DNA of 64,000 nucleotides. Source: DASVTU01 sp036387415. Its GTDB lineage: Bacteria > Acidobacteriota > Blastocatellia > Pyrinomonadales > Pyrinomonadaceae. Shown here in pieces: positions 36,899-46,971 of the stretch; position 1 is the stretch's first letter; every line of letters begins with the position of its first letter. The stretch is from positions 6,004-70,003 of the forward strand of contig DASVTU010000032.1 of assembly GCA_036387415.1 (NCBI GenBank). Reading direction: 5' to 3'. The notes beneath the pieces were generated by a model that was not told the DNA's origin, made no database searches, and saw only the letters and a program-made list of their open reading frames with translations. The translations under genes and the position numbers were made by a program.

Positions 36899-36993
36899 TT
36901 ACTTTTTATTTTTGTGTCGAAATCTTCTCAAGGCCAGAAGCGGGTACACCACTTCCCTCCTTTGTGCGTCCGACGTTCCCCATTCCTCCATCA

Positions 36994-37035
36994 ACGAACG
37001 AAGGCTCAAGCAACGTTGCTTGAGCCTTCGTTTGT
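36994..37035 (-). terminator. palindromic terminator after the PD40/DUF4214 gene
   Basis: Perfect 17-bp arms ACGAAGGCTCAAGCAAC (36998-37014) with 37015-37031, no loop bases, extended by four more pairs (one G-U). It lies 43 bases past the stop at 37078. The T-rich flank (TTTGTTTCC) is on the plus strand side, so it may work in either direction. Confidence 0.65.
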
Positions 37036-37077
37036 TTCCTATTTCACGATACGACTAAGCGTTAATGGCCGTCGCGC

Positions 37078-40000
37078 CTAATGCATGAAGCGATTGCGGT
37101 ACTCGCCGGATGTGAGGAAGGCATTGACCATCTCGGCGCGTCGGAAGTCGCCGCCGAACTGGTTGAGTTTGTTCAACCAGAAGTTGTAGCCGGAGAAATC
37201 GTGGTCGGGGAAGTCGTCCGGGTTGCGTCGCAGGTAGCCGAAGTATTGCATGAGGACAAACGCGCGGTTGAACTCGCGCCGTCCCAACTCGTCGTCTTCA
37301 GCCACCTTGCGGAGAACGCTCGCGCGCCCTTCGGCGTTGTTGTTGGCGGTCAACTCGGCGATGAGCGCCTCGCGCTTCGGAGGAGTGAGCACGAATCCGG
37401 CGTTGTTGTTCAACGCATCGACAAACTGCGTGGGCGTCATGTCGTCAGGGAAGCGGATACGGAAAGCGGAGCGCGTGACGAACTCTCTGGCAAAGCTCTG
37501 TTTGTTGGCCTCAAGTCGTTGCTCCCAATCGCCGACGTTGACCACGACGCCGCGCCCTATCTCCTGCGTGTCGGGCAAAAATTCTTCGAGGCGTGGGAAC
37601 CTCGCGAAAGCCGATTTGTAGAGACGATAAACCAGATAACCCGTGTTCTGAAATTCGACCGACAGGAAGAACGCGCTTGAGACGTTGACCCGCGCATCGT
37701 TGCAACGCGTGTCCAGAGGCAAGGTGCCGAAGCCGCAACCGGCGGGAATCTGGTTGACCCAGAAATTGAATCCCGCTTCGTCAGGTTCGCGGTTGAGAAA
37801 ATCGAGATACTGCTGACGCACGAAAAACTCTCTCAAGTCGAGCGGGTTGCCGTTGGCGGGCACGGTGTCGTTATCGACGATGATGAGCGCGGCATCTGCG
37901 CCCGCCTCCGCGCCACGTGCGTTGCTCAAACGGAGCAGGAGCACTTCGTTTCCTTCGACCAGCAGGTCATCTGTGATGAGGACGGTGAAACTCTTGCTCG
38001 TCTCGCCGGGCGCGAAATGGAGCGTTCCGGCGGCGGTGGTGAAATCCGAACGCTCCGAAGCCGTGCGGATACAGACGGGCGTGCCCGGCGTATCGTCGCA
38101 AAGGTTGACGGTCGTATAGTTAACACTGACTTCATGCGCGATGTCTCCGAGACGCGTCACAGTGATGACGACGCCGCCACGGTTATTCTCCGGCACGTTG
38201 TAAGAGAGGTCGCTGAATTGAATCGTGGCGAGCATCGGTGGCAGCGTGCCGCGTGGTTCTAGGCTCTGCCAGTCAGGGTCGTAGTCGTCTGCCGGATGAT
38301 TGGTCAGGCGCGTCTGGTTGCTGCCGTCGGCGTTCATTACGTAAATCTCGCGGTTGCCGTCGCGCGTGGAGGTGAAGGCGATGCGTGCGCCGTCGGGCGA
38401 CCAGACAGGAAGCGTGTCTTGCGCGGGATTGTCGGTGAGGCGTGCAGGGTTTCCGCCAGCCGCGTTGACGACGTAAATCTCCGGGTTGCCGTCGCGATTG
38501 CTAGTGTAGGAGAGACGCGTGCCGTCGGGCGACCACGCCGCGCCGCCGAGCGACGGGCGCGGAGCAGTGCCGCTCGGAAGATAGACTTCGGCGATGCGTG
38601 TCTTTCCGCTTCCGTCCGCGTTGATGACATAGAGATAAGAACGCGCCGCGCGCGCGCTGTCGGGAGGCTCGAATTCATTCCCCACGTAAGCGATGCGCGA
38701 GCCGTCGGGCGACCATGCGGGGTCAACATCCCCACCGTTGCCTCTCGTCGTGGTTACGGTTCGCGCCTGTCCTGTGCCGTCGGCGTTCACGACAACCAGA
38801 CTGTGAATCGCACCGAACGACGAAGCGACATAGACAATCTTCGTGCCGTCCGGCGACCAAGCGGGGTCGCTGAATCCGACATCCGTGACATCTGGAAAAT
38901 TTGTGATTTTGACGACGCCCGTGCCGTTAGCGTTCATCACATAAAACTGCTGACGTTGAAATGTCCCGCCGCCGCGTTCGCTGCTAAACAGAATCTTCGT
39001 GCCGTCCGGCGACCAGACGGGCGTTTCGTCGCGCGACGGATTGTTGGTCAGATTCGACTGAGCGCCGCCGTCCGCGTTCATCGCATAGACTTCCGCGTTG
39101 CCGTCGCGCTCGGAGGTGAAAGCAATGCGACCGCTGGCGGCCAAAGTGAGCGGCTGCCATGCGGGTTCGACATCGAAATCGGGATGATTAGTTAGCCTCG
39201 TCTCGTTCGTGCCGTCGGCGTTCATCACGAACAGGTCGCGGTTTTCCGTCTCAACGCCCTGCAAGGCACGCTCGAACACAATCCGCGTCCCGTCCGGCGA
39301 CCAGACGGGGCGACTGTAGAAATCTGTCGAGGTGTTGTTCGTCAGATTCGTCCGCGCGCTGCCGTCCGTATTCATCGAGTAGATGTTGTAGTCGCCGTTG
39401 TTGCTGATGTTAGCGAAGACGATGCGTGTGCCGTCGGGCGACCAGTTGGGGTCAAACTCCGTGTCGGGATTGTTCGTGATGGCGGTCTGGTTGGAGCCGT
39501 CGGCGTTCATCGAGAATATTTCCGAGTTGCCGGTTCGGTAAGTGGTGAAAGCGATGCGTGTGCCGTCCGGCGACCATGTGGGACTGGCGCTGCCGCCGCC
39601 CTTTTCGCCGTCGTCCGTGAGCCTCGTTTCGTTGCCGCCGTCCGCGTCTATCACGTAGAGGTCAGGCCCCAGACACTTCACGCCGATGACGGTCAGACAT
39701 CCGACAAACCCTCGCGCAAAAACGATTCGCGTACCGTCGGGCGACCATGCGGCGTGGCCTTCATCGCTCGCGCTATGCGTGAGCCGCCTGACGTTGCTGC
39801 CGTCGGCATTCATGACGTAGAGATTAAAGAAACCGTCACGATTACTCGCAAAGACGAGCTTTGTGCCGCCGGGCGACCATGCAGGCGACACATTATATGA
39901 GGAGCCGTCCGTCAAACGCGCGACCCCGATGCCGTTCGCGTTCATCACGTAAATATCAAGCCTCTCGCTATCTCGACCGCTCACAAACGCAATCTTACCG

Positions 40001-40257
40001 TTGGCCTTTGGCTGATTCGCGCCCGACGCTGCCAACCCGTCGCGCTCTCGAACCGACGACGAACTGCCGGAGAGTTTGAACGAAGACGCGCCCGTCATGC
40101 GTCGCCCGGACGAGGTGGACGCGTCTCTCTCGTCGGCGGTCGCTTTCGGGGCGAGTGTGCGGGAATGAACCGGAAGCACCATCGCGCCGTGCAAGATGAA
40201 CGCCGACAACAAGGCCAAAGTAATCCAACGATTTGCGTTAAATATCGAGTGCTTCAT
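37078..40257 (-). CDS. secreted PD40 double-propeller / Calx-beta / DUF4214 protein
   Basis: 1059 residues from the ATG at 40257 (GGGCGGAGA upstream, then signal peptide WITLALLSAFILHGAMVLPV). About twelve PD40 blades (PAWSPDGTRIVF, IYVMNADGSN), enough for two six-bladed TolB-like propellers, fill residues ~90-690. A Calx-beta domain follows (IQFSDLSYNVPENNRG ... LLVEGNEVLLLRLSN). The C-terminal ~240 residues form a DUF4214-type linker domain with the phrase YLDFLNREPDEAGFNFW repeated as YFGYLRRNPDDFPDHDFSGY-NFWLN. This architecture is typical of Blastocatellia surface proteins; ligand unknown. It follows the SpoIIE-type phosphatase gene after 87 bases and may be co-transcribed with it. Confidence 0.9.
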   Translation of the reverse strand: MKHSIFNANRWITLALLSAFILHGAMVLPVHSRTLAPKATADERDASTSSGRRMTGASSFKLSGSSSSVRERDGLAASGANQPKANGKIAFVSGRDSERLDIYVMNANGIGVARLTDGSSYNVSPAWSPGGTKLVFASNRDGFFNLYVMNADGSNVRRLTHSASDEGHAAWSPDGTRIVFARGFVGCLTVIGVKCLGPDLYVIDADGGNETRLTDDGEKGGGSASPTWSPDGTRIAFTTYRTGNSEIFSMNADGSNQTAITNNPDTEFDPNWSPDGTRIVFANISNNGDYNIYSMNTDGSARTNLTNNTSTDFYSRPVWSPDGTRIVFERALQGVETENRDLFVMNADGTNETRLTNHPDFDVEPAWQPLTLAASGRIAFTSERDGNAEVYAMNADGGAQSNLTNNPSRDETPVWSPDGTKILFSSERGGGTFQRQQFYVMNANGTGVVKITNFPDVTDVGFSDPAWSPDGTKIVYVASSFGAIHSLVVVNADGTGQARTVTTTRGNGGDVDPAWSPDGSRIAYVGNEFEPPDSARAARSYLYVINADGSGKTRIAEVYLPSGTAPRPSLGGAAWSPDGTRLSYTSNRDGNPEIYVVNAAGGNPARLTDNPAQDTLPVWSPDGARIAFTSTRDGNREIYVMNADGSNQTRLTNHPADDYDPDWQSLEPRGTLPPMLATIQFSDLSYNVPENNRGGVVITVTRLGDIAHEVSVNYTTVNLCDDTPGTPVCIRTASERSDFTTAAGTLHFAPGETSKSFTVLITDDLLVEGNEVLLLRLSNARGAEAGADAALIIVDNDTVPANGNPLDLREFFVRQQYLDFLNREPDEAGFNFWVNQIPAGCGFGTLPLDTRCNDARVNVSSAFFLSVEFQNTGYLVYRLYKSAFARFPRLEEFLPDTQEIGRGVVVNVGDWEQRLEANKQSFAREFVTRSAFRIRFPDDMTPTQFVDALNNNAGFVLTPPKREALIAELTANNNAEGRASVLRKVAEDDELGRREFNRAFVLMQYFGYLRRNPDDFPDHDFSGYNFWLNKLNQFGGDFRRAEMVNAFLTSGEYRNRFMH

Positions 40258-40344
40258 AACGTCTCCGCCCGTTCCCTTATCGCTTGATTTGAATAAATCG
40301 GCGCGACGCATCTCTGCGCTCCGCCGCAGCAAAGTTTCTACCCC

Positions 40345-42489
40345 TTAAGACGCTTGACGCAACTCAAAACCCACGCCAGCCTTGAGCACGACGAAAGTCA
40401 CATCATCGTCCTGCGGCGTCCCACCCGCCCACTCGTCGCCTGCGCGCACGAAATTGTCGATGATTTCTTGTGGCGATAGATGCGCGTTATCCTTCAGTAT
40501 CGCCGCCGCTTTGTCGTAGCCGAGCATCTCGCCCGTGCCGTTGAAGCGTTCGGGGAAACCGTCGCTCATGAGCATGATGCAATCGCCCGCCGTGAGATGC
40601 GTCTGCCTTTGTTGATAAGCGAAACTCGCGACCCCGCCGAGCGGTACGGCTTGCAGTACAATCTCTTCAACCACGCCCAGAGCCGCACGATAAACCAACA
40701 TCGGCGGGATGCCAGCCGAGCAGACGCTCAAAGAATCGCCACGCACTTTCAACATCAGGAGCGCCATGAACAGCCCGCGCATCTTCATGCCTTTCAAAAC
40801 GCGGTTGGCTTCCTCGAATATGTGCAGCATGTCGTCCTGCGGCGCGAGTGTGCCGAATAGACTCTTCATCGCCGTGACCATCGTGCCAGCCTTCAAGCCG
40901 TGTCCCGTCGCGTCGCCGACGACGACGGTCAGCGTGCCGTCCGTCGAGACGTGGAAGTCGTAGTAGTCGCCGCCGACTTCGGTCGCGGGCTTCATGTAGG
41001 CGGCGATTTCGAGATGTGGAAGTTGCGGCAGAGTCCGTGGCAACATCGAGAGTTGCAGTTGTCTCGCTTCCTCCAACTCCTTCGCGCGTCGCTCATTCTC
41101 GGCACGTTCCTGTTCATGGCGGAGGCGCAGTTCGGCTTCCGTGCGTTCATGTTCGAGTTGGCGCGCGGAGAGTTCCTGAACGTTGGCGAGTTGCGCTTCG
41201 AGGTCGCGGTTCGTGCGCGCGAAGCGACGCGCGAGGTAAATCGCAACCGCAACGGGCATGCTCAAAACCGTCAGGTTCAAATTGGCTTGACGAAACCACG
41301 CGGGAAGCATGATGAAGCTGTTGCCGACCGCAATGTTGACGCCCACACAGACGACGAGCAGTCCAATGCCCGCCGCGATAATCCAAGCGCCCGCGCGCCG
41401 TTTGACGAGCGCGCGAGACATGATGCGAAGGGCGTCGGCGAGCGTCACTATGAGCATGAGGGGCGTGAAGAACGAGCCGAGCGAAATGAATTGCCCCGCG
41501 TGCAAGACGATGCAGACGAACCAGAGCGCGAGCAGAATCCAGAAGAAACGCGACACGCGCCCCGCGAACTCGACGTAGAGAAAAGCCAGCAGCGACATGA
41601 CCGCCAACCCCTGCGTCTCGTTACGCACGATGTCGATGGCGAGAGCGGTGGTCGCGCCCGTGTGCCCCGTGCTCGCCAATCTCGCCAGCCAGAGCGTCAA
41701 GGCGAGTCCCATGACGAAGAAGCTGTAAAATAGATTGCCGCGTTCGCGGCGGTCGAAGACAAACAGCAGAAAATGGACGAGCGCAAGCGCGAACAACAAG
41801 CCGACGAAAAAGTAATCCTCGCGTTCTTCGCGTGCGCGCGTGTAGAGGCGGTGCGAAGCGTCTTGTGCGGTTGTGAGACGCGACGAGAAGCGGGGCGTGT
41901 ACCTGCCGCGCGCAAGCCAACGTCCGCGCCGCTGCGTTAAATCGCTCGCCGCCCGAAACGAATAGCGGACGGCAATCGTGTGCGTGCCGCCCTCCGCGAA
42001 AACGAACGTCGCGGGCATTCCGCGCGGGTTCCATTCCTCATCGTCTGCGGGTTCAATCCTGCCGAAGCTCTGCACTAGCACGCCGTCAACATAAACTTCG
42101 GACGCGCCGCCACCATGCCACACGCGCAACGCCAAAGGCTGATTGACCAACCGCGCGTCAACTTCGACCCGCAGACGAAACCACGCCCTACCGTTCCACT
42201 CGCCGCGCAGGAGGTCTGCGATGTTGTTATCCGTGTCGCGCAGTTTCTCCCACGCGCTGTCGTCGAAATCCGTCCGCGCCCACGCCGCGTCGTCGCCCGC
42301 GCGCAGACGCCAACCCGCTTCGTCCAATGACTGCTCGCCAGCATGCAGAGCCTCCGGCGTGAGTTTGAACGACGCATCTTGTTGCGCGCTGAGCGACGGA
42401 GGCACGCCGACGAGCAGCAGCGACGCGAGCAGCGCGACGAACAACATGGAAGCATCTCTGAAGAGGCTTCGGCGTCGTACGGTTTTCAT
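40345..42489 (-). CDS. membrane-bound SpoIIE/PP2C-type serine phosphatase with 7TM sensor
   Basis: 714 residues from the ATG at 42489; an ATG 12 bases further upstream is also possible (AAGGAA at 42502-42507 suits the downstream start better). Signal sequence (SMLFVALLASLLLVGVPPSL), then an extracellular jelly-roll-like domain with galactose-binding pattern (DDSAWEKLRDTDNN ... WFRLRVEVD). Seven hydrophobic segments (~245-430) follow, then a charged coiled coil (~440-500) and a SpoIIE-type PP2C phosphatase domain with EVGGDYYDF, VVGDATGHGLKAG and DDDVTF metal motifs. It probably dephosphorylates an anti-anti-sigma-like partner in response to an extracellular ligand. No such partner lies in the window. 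Confidence 0.9.
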   Translation of the reverse strand: MKTVRRRSLFRDASMLFVALLASLLLVGVPPSLSAQQDASFKLTPEALHAGEQSLDEAGWRLRAGDDAAWARTDFDDSAWEKLRDTDNNIADLLRGEWNGRAWFRLRVEVDARLVNQPLALRVWHGGGASEVYVDGVLVQSFGRIEPADDEEWNPRGMPATFVFAEGGTHTIAVRYSFRAASDLTQRRGRWLARGRYTPRFSSRLTTAQDASHRLYTRAREEREDYFFVGLLFALALVHFLLFVFDRRERGNLFYSFFVMGLALTLWLARLASTGHTGATTALAIDIVRNETQGLAVMSLLAFLYVEFAGRVSRFFWILLALWFVCIVLHAGQFISLGSFFTPLMLIVTLADALRIMSRALVKRRAGAWIIAAGIGLLVVCVGVNIAVGNSFIMLPAWFRQANLNLTVLSMPVAVAIYLARRFARTNRDLEAQLANVQELSARQLEHERTEAELRLRHEQERAENERRAKELEEARQLQLSMLPRTLPQLPHLEIAAYMKPATEVGGDYYDFHVSTDGTLTVVVGDATGHGLKAGTMVTAMKSLFGTLAPQDDMLHIFEEANRVLKGMKMRGLFMALLMLKVRGDSLSVCSAGIPPMLVYRAALGVVEEIVLQAVPLGGVASFAYQQRQTHLTAGDCIMLMSDGFPERFNGTGEMLGYDKAAAILKDNAHLSPQEIIDNFVRAGDEWAGGTPQDDDVTFVVLKAGVGFELRQAS

Positions 42490-42959
42490 CTTCAAATTCA
42501 TTTCCTTGACGGATGATAAGGGAGAAGCACCTTGAGTCGAAGTCGTCTGCTTCAACGCAACCGATTATCGCCACTTCCACAAAATCTCGAAAGCCTCCGC
42601 CAACGAACGTGCGCTCAATGGATTTGAGTTCGCGCCAACACAACGTTCGGGAGGTTTCAAGGGCAAGTATAAGGAAGCGGATTCGACAGAAGTACACGCC
42701 CGTCGCCGGATAACGTCCTCACTTGTAGACACTTTGCGTCGCCGTCAGAAACTAAAGTCCATTTTTCATTCAAAAGTGAGCGGAAAAGATTGGGGCGGCG
42801 AGCGGTATGAGTATTGCTCCGGTGTTTCTGACTCCTCGCGTCTCCGCTTGCATCCACATCTCCGCCCCGACTCTAAACGGTGCGGCCTTCAGTTCACCTG
42901 CTAACCGCCACGCCGCAGGGCGTCAGTCTTACCATAGAAATCCGAGGAGAAAAAACCCC
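42490..42959. other. divergent intergenic region (470 bp)
   Basis: Between the minus-strand phosphatase and the plus-strand small exported protein. No convincing promoter pair, repeat or gene found; a GAGGAGA ribosome site near 42944-42950 belongs to the downstream gene. Confidence 0.4.
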
Positions 42960-43718
42960 ATGAGAAAGATGATTCAACTATTGTGCATCGCGTTCGTCAT
43001 CACGATTATCGGTCTGACGGGCTTGATGCCTTCCAGCAAAGTCGAGGCCGACAACACCGAATGTCTATCCCGTATGTCGGAGGAGACGGCGACCTATATC
43101 AGAGACATGAAAATTTCGCTCAAAGGTCGCGACGCAGAGTTTTACAGCAACAAGGGAGAACAGGTTTACTTGCTGAATTCTGAGGAACCCTTGAAGCTGA
43201 ATTCGAGGCGACCCATCACAAACACCGTGGCGGTCGTCAACCATCAAGACGCGAACGGAAAACGCGATTTTTACGTTATCGAACAGGAAATCACGCGCGA
43301 CAAAATCATCTATGCTCTCAAGAAAGATTCCAAAGTTCTCCAAACGCTGCCCATCAGAATGGGTTCTCCGGCAAGATTGAAGGTGGGCGGGCCGGGTAAT
43401 CCGTCTGGATGCCAGTGTGACGCTATTAATGCAGAAACAAACGCACAGCTTGCGGGACTGGTGACGCTGGCGAATCAAACCTGTAAGAAACAGGGCGTTT
43501 GTCTTCCGGTCTGTCATTGCTTCGGGGGCGTTCAATCCATCGCGCAGACTCTGTTCGCCGCCAACCCGACTTCGTGGAATTGTCGGAAATTTACCGAAGT
43601 TAAGTTCATCGCATCGAGTTTGTGGGGTCGCGTGAGCGAAGAGTCTGGAACCGGCACTCTTTTAGACCACGCCTTCGAGGTGGCGATTAAAAAAGAAGCC
43701 CTCTTATACTCTTTCTAA
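42960..43718 (+). CDS. small exported Cys-containing protein of unknown function
   Basis: 252 residues from the ATG at 42960 (GAGGAGA upstream; the longer frame from 42807 adds an implausible leader). Signal peptide IQLLCIAFVITIIGLTGLMP. The mature part has a beta-strand-like N-terminal half (KGRDAEFYSNKGEQVYLLNS, DFYVIEQEITRDKIIYALKK). The C-terminal half has clustered Cys (GCQCDAINAET, CKKQGVCLPVCHCFGG, WNCRKFTEV), likely forming disulfides. No family recognised. It stands alone, followed by a 306-base gap. Confidence 0.65.
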   Translation: MRKMIQLLCIAFVITIIGLTGLMPSSKVEADNTECLSRMSEETATYIRDMKISLKGRDAEFYSNKGEQVYLLNSEEPLKLNSRRPITNTVAVVNHQDANGKRDFYVIEQEITRDKIIYALKKDSKVLQTLPIRMGSPARLKVGGPGNPSGCQCDAINAETNAQLAGLVTLANQTCKKQGVCLPVCHCFGGVQSIAQTLFAANPTSWNCRKFTEVKFIASSLWGRVSEESGTGTLLDHAFEVAIKKEALLYSF

Positions 43719-44024
43719 GAAGCCGTCGGGGCATTTCTGTTCAAAAACTGTTAGGGGGCAAGGACGCGTGCTTCAAACGAGCCGCGTCTGCCGCCTAATG
43801 TTTTGCCCTGCGACAGATGTACGGCTGGAACGCCAATCCACCACCACCATCGCCCCGCGCGAGAAAGATGAGCAAGTATCTCTCCACGCGAGGGCGTTGA
43901 CTTGCTGACGGTTTTGTCATAAAAAGCTTCCCCGTCTTACCTTGTTCCCCGTAGCAGAACTTCAAACCGACACGTCGCGAGGCCGCAGCGCGCCTCACGG
44001 CTTCTCCTGCTGACGAAAACTGAT
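43719..44024. other. intergenic region (306 bp)
   Basis: No gene recognised. TTGACT at 43897-43902 with CATAAA 15 bases downstream could be a weak plus-strand promoter for the transglycosylase gene, but the spacer is short. Confidence 0.35.
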
Positions 44025-45668
44025 ATGAATGTCCCGACCAGATTATCTTCTCTCGTCATCTTGGCATTGCTCGTCGCCGCCCAATCAGCCTGCAACCGCC
44101 ACAAGCATCCGACGCTTGAAGCCGTTGACCCAATTGACCGACGCTCGAACCTTCCGATGGGCGCTCCCGTCAAACGCGACCTCGCGGAGATTAAGGAACG
44201 CGGCACGCTGGTCGTCGTCGCACCTTACAACTCGACGACCTACTTCATCTATCGTGGAGAACCGCTCGGCTACGAATACGAGTTGCTTCAATCTTTCGCG
44301 CGTGAGCAGGGCGTGGAACTAAAGATGGTCGTGGCGGCTGATCCCAAGAGTCTCTTGCCGCTCCTCAACAGCGGCGAGGGCGACATCGCCGCAGGGCGTC
44401 TCATCCCGACACCCGAATCCGAACCACACGTCTCTTTCACACGCGCGCTCTATCGCACGGAGCCTGCGCTTGTGCAACAGGAAGCCGCGCCGGAGCAGGC
44501 CGGAAAAGGAACCGAGAAGGCGCTCGCGCCGGGCCCCGCCGACGAACTTCCGGCGGTAGATATTGAGGCGCGACTCATCACCAAGCCCGCGCAACTGTCA
44601 GGGCAAACCGTCACCGTGCCGGAGAAATCTCCCTACCAACGAACGATTGTGGAACTGGCCGACGAAATCTCAGGCGACATTCATGTCGTCGAAATGGGCG
44701 GCGCGATTCAGGACGAGGCGTTGGCGCAAAAGGTGGCGAGGGGCGAGGTGCAGTTCACAGTGATGCAGGGCAATTTGGCCGAGTTGAAAGAGGCGGAGTT
44801 CAAGAATCTCAAAGTTCGTCCCATCATCGGTCGGTCGCACAGCGTGGCTTGGGCTTTGAGGAAGAACTCGCCGGAGTTAATGCAGGCTTTGAACAGTTGG
44901 ATTGAGGAGAAGAAGAACGGGACGTTGTTCGACAAACTCTACAAGAAATATTTCATCGACCGACGCAGCCATCTTGAGCGCGTCGAGAGCGGTTTGCTGA
45001 CATCGGCGACGGGCAAACTTTGCCAGTACGACGACCTGCTCAAGCAGAACGCCACCGAAATCAATCGAGACTGGCGGCTACTGGCCTCGCAGGCTTTTCA
45101 GGAGTCGCGTTTCAAACCGGACGCGCGTTCATGGGCCGGCGCGGTCGGGCTGATGCAACTCATGCCCGCGACGGCGCGCGAGTTCGGCGTCAAAGACCCG
45201 CTCGATCCGGCGGACAACGTGCAGGGCGCGGTTAAATTCTTGAAGTGGCTCGAAGATTACTGGCGCGAACGTATCACAGATGACAACGAGCGCCTCAAGT
45301 TCATTCTTGCCTCTTACAACACCGGAGCCGGACACGTTCAGGACGCGCAACGCCTCGCCGAAAAATACGGCGGCAACCCCGAAGTCTGGGAAGATGTCTC
45401 CTACTGGCTGCTGCAAAAATCCACGCAGCAATATTCGTCAGACCCAGTGGTCAAATTCGGCTTTTGTCGTGGCCTTGAACCAGTCAACTACGTCAGCCAC
45501 ATCCTCGCACGTTTCGAGCGTTACAAACAGTTCGTCGCCGAGCGTCGTGAGAAATTCCCCAACCATGCGTCGTACCGCGCACACGCAAAAGGCCGTCGCG
45601 CCGACGGCCTCGATAGCGATTCGCGTTCTGACTCATCCTTTTACGAATGCGGCGTGAAGGGAATGTGA
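44025..45668 (+). CDS. MltF-like membrane-bound lytic transglycosylase
   Basis: 547 residues, probable lipoprotein or anchored periplasmic enzyme (VILALLVAAQSAC, Cys23). A solute-binding-protein-3 domain (about 55-310, RGTLVVVAPYNSTTYFIYRG ... GYEYELLQSFARE) is followed by an SLT lysozyme-like domain (~340-480). In this, FQESRFKPDARS carries the catalytic Glu, and GAVGLMQLMPATA and ILASYNTGAGHV are the remaining SLT motifs. This is the MltF arrangement, in which the binding domain may sense muropeptides. A low-complexity insert (QQEAAPEQAGKGTEKALAPG) sits in the binding domain. Its last 28 bases overlap the convergent neighbour, which looks like a second transglycosylase. Confidence 0.85.
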   Translation: MNVPTRLSSLVILALLVAAQSACNRHKHPTLEAVDPIDRRSNLPMGAPVKRDLAEIKERGTLVVVAPYNSTTYFIYRGEPLGYEYELLQSFAREQGVELKMVVAADPKSLLPLLNSGEGDIAAGRLIPTPESEPHVSFTRALYRTEPALVQQEAAPEQAGKGTEKALAPGPADELPAVDIEARLITKPAQLSGQTVTVPEKSPYQRTIVELADEISGDIHVVEMGGAIQDEALAQKVARGEVQFTVMQGNLAELKEAEFKNLKVRPIIGRSHSVAWALRKNSPELMQALNSWIEEKKNGTLFDKLYKKYFIDRRSHLERVESGLLTSATGKLCQYDDLLKQNATEINRDWRLLASQAFQESRFKPDARSWAGAVGLMQLMPATAREFGVKDPLDPADNVQGAVKFLKWLEDYWRERITDDNERLKFILASYNTGAGHVQDAQRLAEKYGGNPEVWEDVSYWLLQKSTQQYSSDPVVKFGFCRGLEPVNYVSHILARFERYKQFVAERREKFPNHASYRAHAKGRRADGLDSDSRSDSSFYECGVKGM

Positions 45669-46765
45669 TTTTCGACCGACTCATAAATACGCAGATACAT
45701 CTGCGTCTCGCGCGGAATCAGCGTCCGCCAATTCGCGCCGCCACGCTCAAGATAAACCGCCAGACGCGCCGGGTTCGAGTTGTATCCGGCGGCCAGCAGT
45801 TCGGCCTGCGTCGCTGTCTGTGAATCCAGAGCTTGTCGGATTTCCTCTCTCCGCAGGAGGTCGTTCCAGGTGTCCTGCATGTAGAGCAGCATCGCTTCCA
45901 GAGCGTTGCCGTGGTCGCGCATGCCGTCAACAAAATCCTCTCGGAGTCCCGCCTTCGGGTGCAAACGTCTGACCATCTCGTAAGTTAAGGGAATCATCTG
46001 AATCATGCCGCCCGCTCCGGCGGTGCTGACGGAATAACGATAGGTATCCCCGCCATTGAGCGCGTAGAGCGTATAGATTTCGCTGAATAGCGCGCCGCGT
46101 TCCTCCGCGTCGAAACGCTTGTGGTCGGTGTGTTCGACGATGCACAGCCGTTCGGCAGCCTCTACGATGTCGGGCGAAATTTTCATGCCTTTCTTTTGTA
46201 GACGCTCACGCGCCTGCGCCAACATGCGATGGACATACCGCTGTCCTGCGTTCGTCGCATCGGGCGACTTCATGGCCGGATGCGCCGACGTGTAGTAAGC
46301 CACCTCGCTCAAAGTCCCCTTTTTCTCCACCGGATACTGCACCATGAGCGGCTGCAAGCCATCGCCTTTAAGATTCGAGATTTGGACGGCGGTGTTGACG
46401 TAATTCGCACGAACGACGCGCAGTTTCAGAGGCGCATCGAGCGACGAATGGACAACGGTCTCCGCGCCATCGCTTAAAAAAGATTCCTTCGAGAGCGTCA
46501 GGAGATGAATCTGCGAAGTCGCGGGGTCTTGCGCCGCAATCGTCACAAAATTCGTTGACGAATCATGCGGCTGCCGCTTGAGCAGACGCTTGGCTTCGGC
46601 AATCCGCGCCTGAACTTTGCCAATCGCGCCGCTCTCCGGCAGATGCGCCGCGTTGACAGTTCCGGTGTCCGCGTCTGAAATGAAGGAGGACGAAGAACGC
46701 AAGTGCGTGAACGTTGGCAGAAACAACAATGCCAGCGAAACTATCGAGAAAAACGTCTTTTTCAT
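45641..46765 (-). CDS. exported lysozyme-like (SLT-related) protein
   Basis: 374 residues. Signal peptide (FFSIVSLALLFLPTFTHL). The N-terminal half (~50-180) is beta-rich and unrecognised. The C-terminal half has TAGAGGMIQMIPLTYEMVRR and LLAAGYNSNPARL, the counterparts of the SLT motifs GxxGLMQxxP and AYNxGP, with Glu candidates in CIVEHTDH and ALFSEIYTL. It is therefore probably a peptidoglycan-cleaving enzyme, more divergent than its neighbour. The two genes face each other and overlap by 28 bases at their 3' ends, so their transcripts are complementary there. Confidence 0.7.
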   Translation of the reverse strand: MKKTFFSIVSLALLFLPTFTHLRSSSSFISDADTGTVNAAHLPESGAIGKVQARIAEAKRLLKRQPHDSSTNFVTIAAQDPATSQIHLLTLSKESFLSDGAETVVHSSLDAPLKLRVVRANYVNTAVQISNLKGDGLQPLMVQYPVEKKGTLSEVAYYTSAHPAMKSPDATNAGQRYVHRMLAQARERLQKKGMKISPDIVEAAERLCIVEHTDHKRFDAEERGALFSEIYTLYALNGGDTYRYSVSTAGAGGMIQMIPLTYEMVRRLHPKAGLREDFVDGMRDHGNALEAMLLYMQDTWNDLLRREEIRQALDSQTATQAELLAAGYNSNPARLAVYLERGGANWRTLIPRETQMYLRIYESVENHIPFTPHS

Positions 46766-46971
46766 GGGTAAATCGGATTGACAGGAGAAGCTGCGAGATA
46801 AGCGACGGGGGTTTGTCGTCTATTCAGATGCTCGCAGAAGACGGCAAAGTTGCACGCAGATTCAGAGAAAGTTATCGGCGATATAAGATTTAATTATCGT
46901 GTGTTCGGGAATGAATCAGACGGGTTTGATGAGGAATTTTTGCGCCTTTTACAGCAGCATTTTTCGACTTC

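Larger units (their letters stand above)
36592..37077. other. intergenic region and long leader (486 bp)
   Basis: Lies between two minus-strand giant genes. Holds the terminator of the PD40 gene (36994-37035) and the strong promoter at 36870-36898, followed by a leader of about 270 bases before the SBBP gene. No gene recognised. Confidence 0.5.

Noticed and set aside
43795..43998. Minus-strand open frame (67 codons) in the gap before the MltF-like gene
   Set aside because: No ribosome site, no recognisable motif and no conserved-looking pattern.
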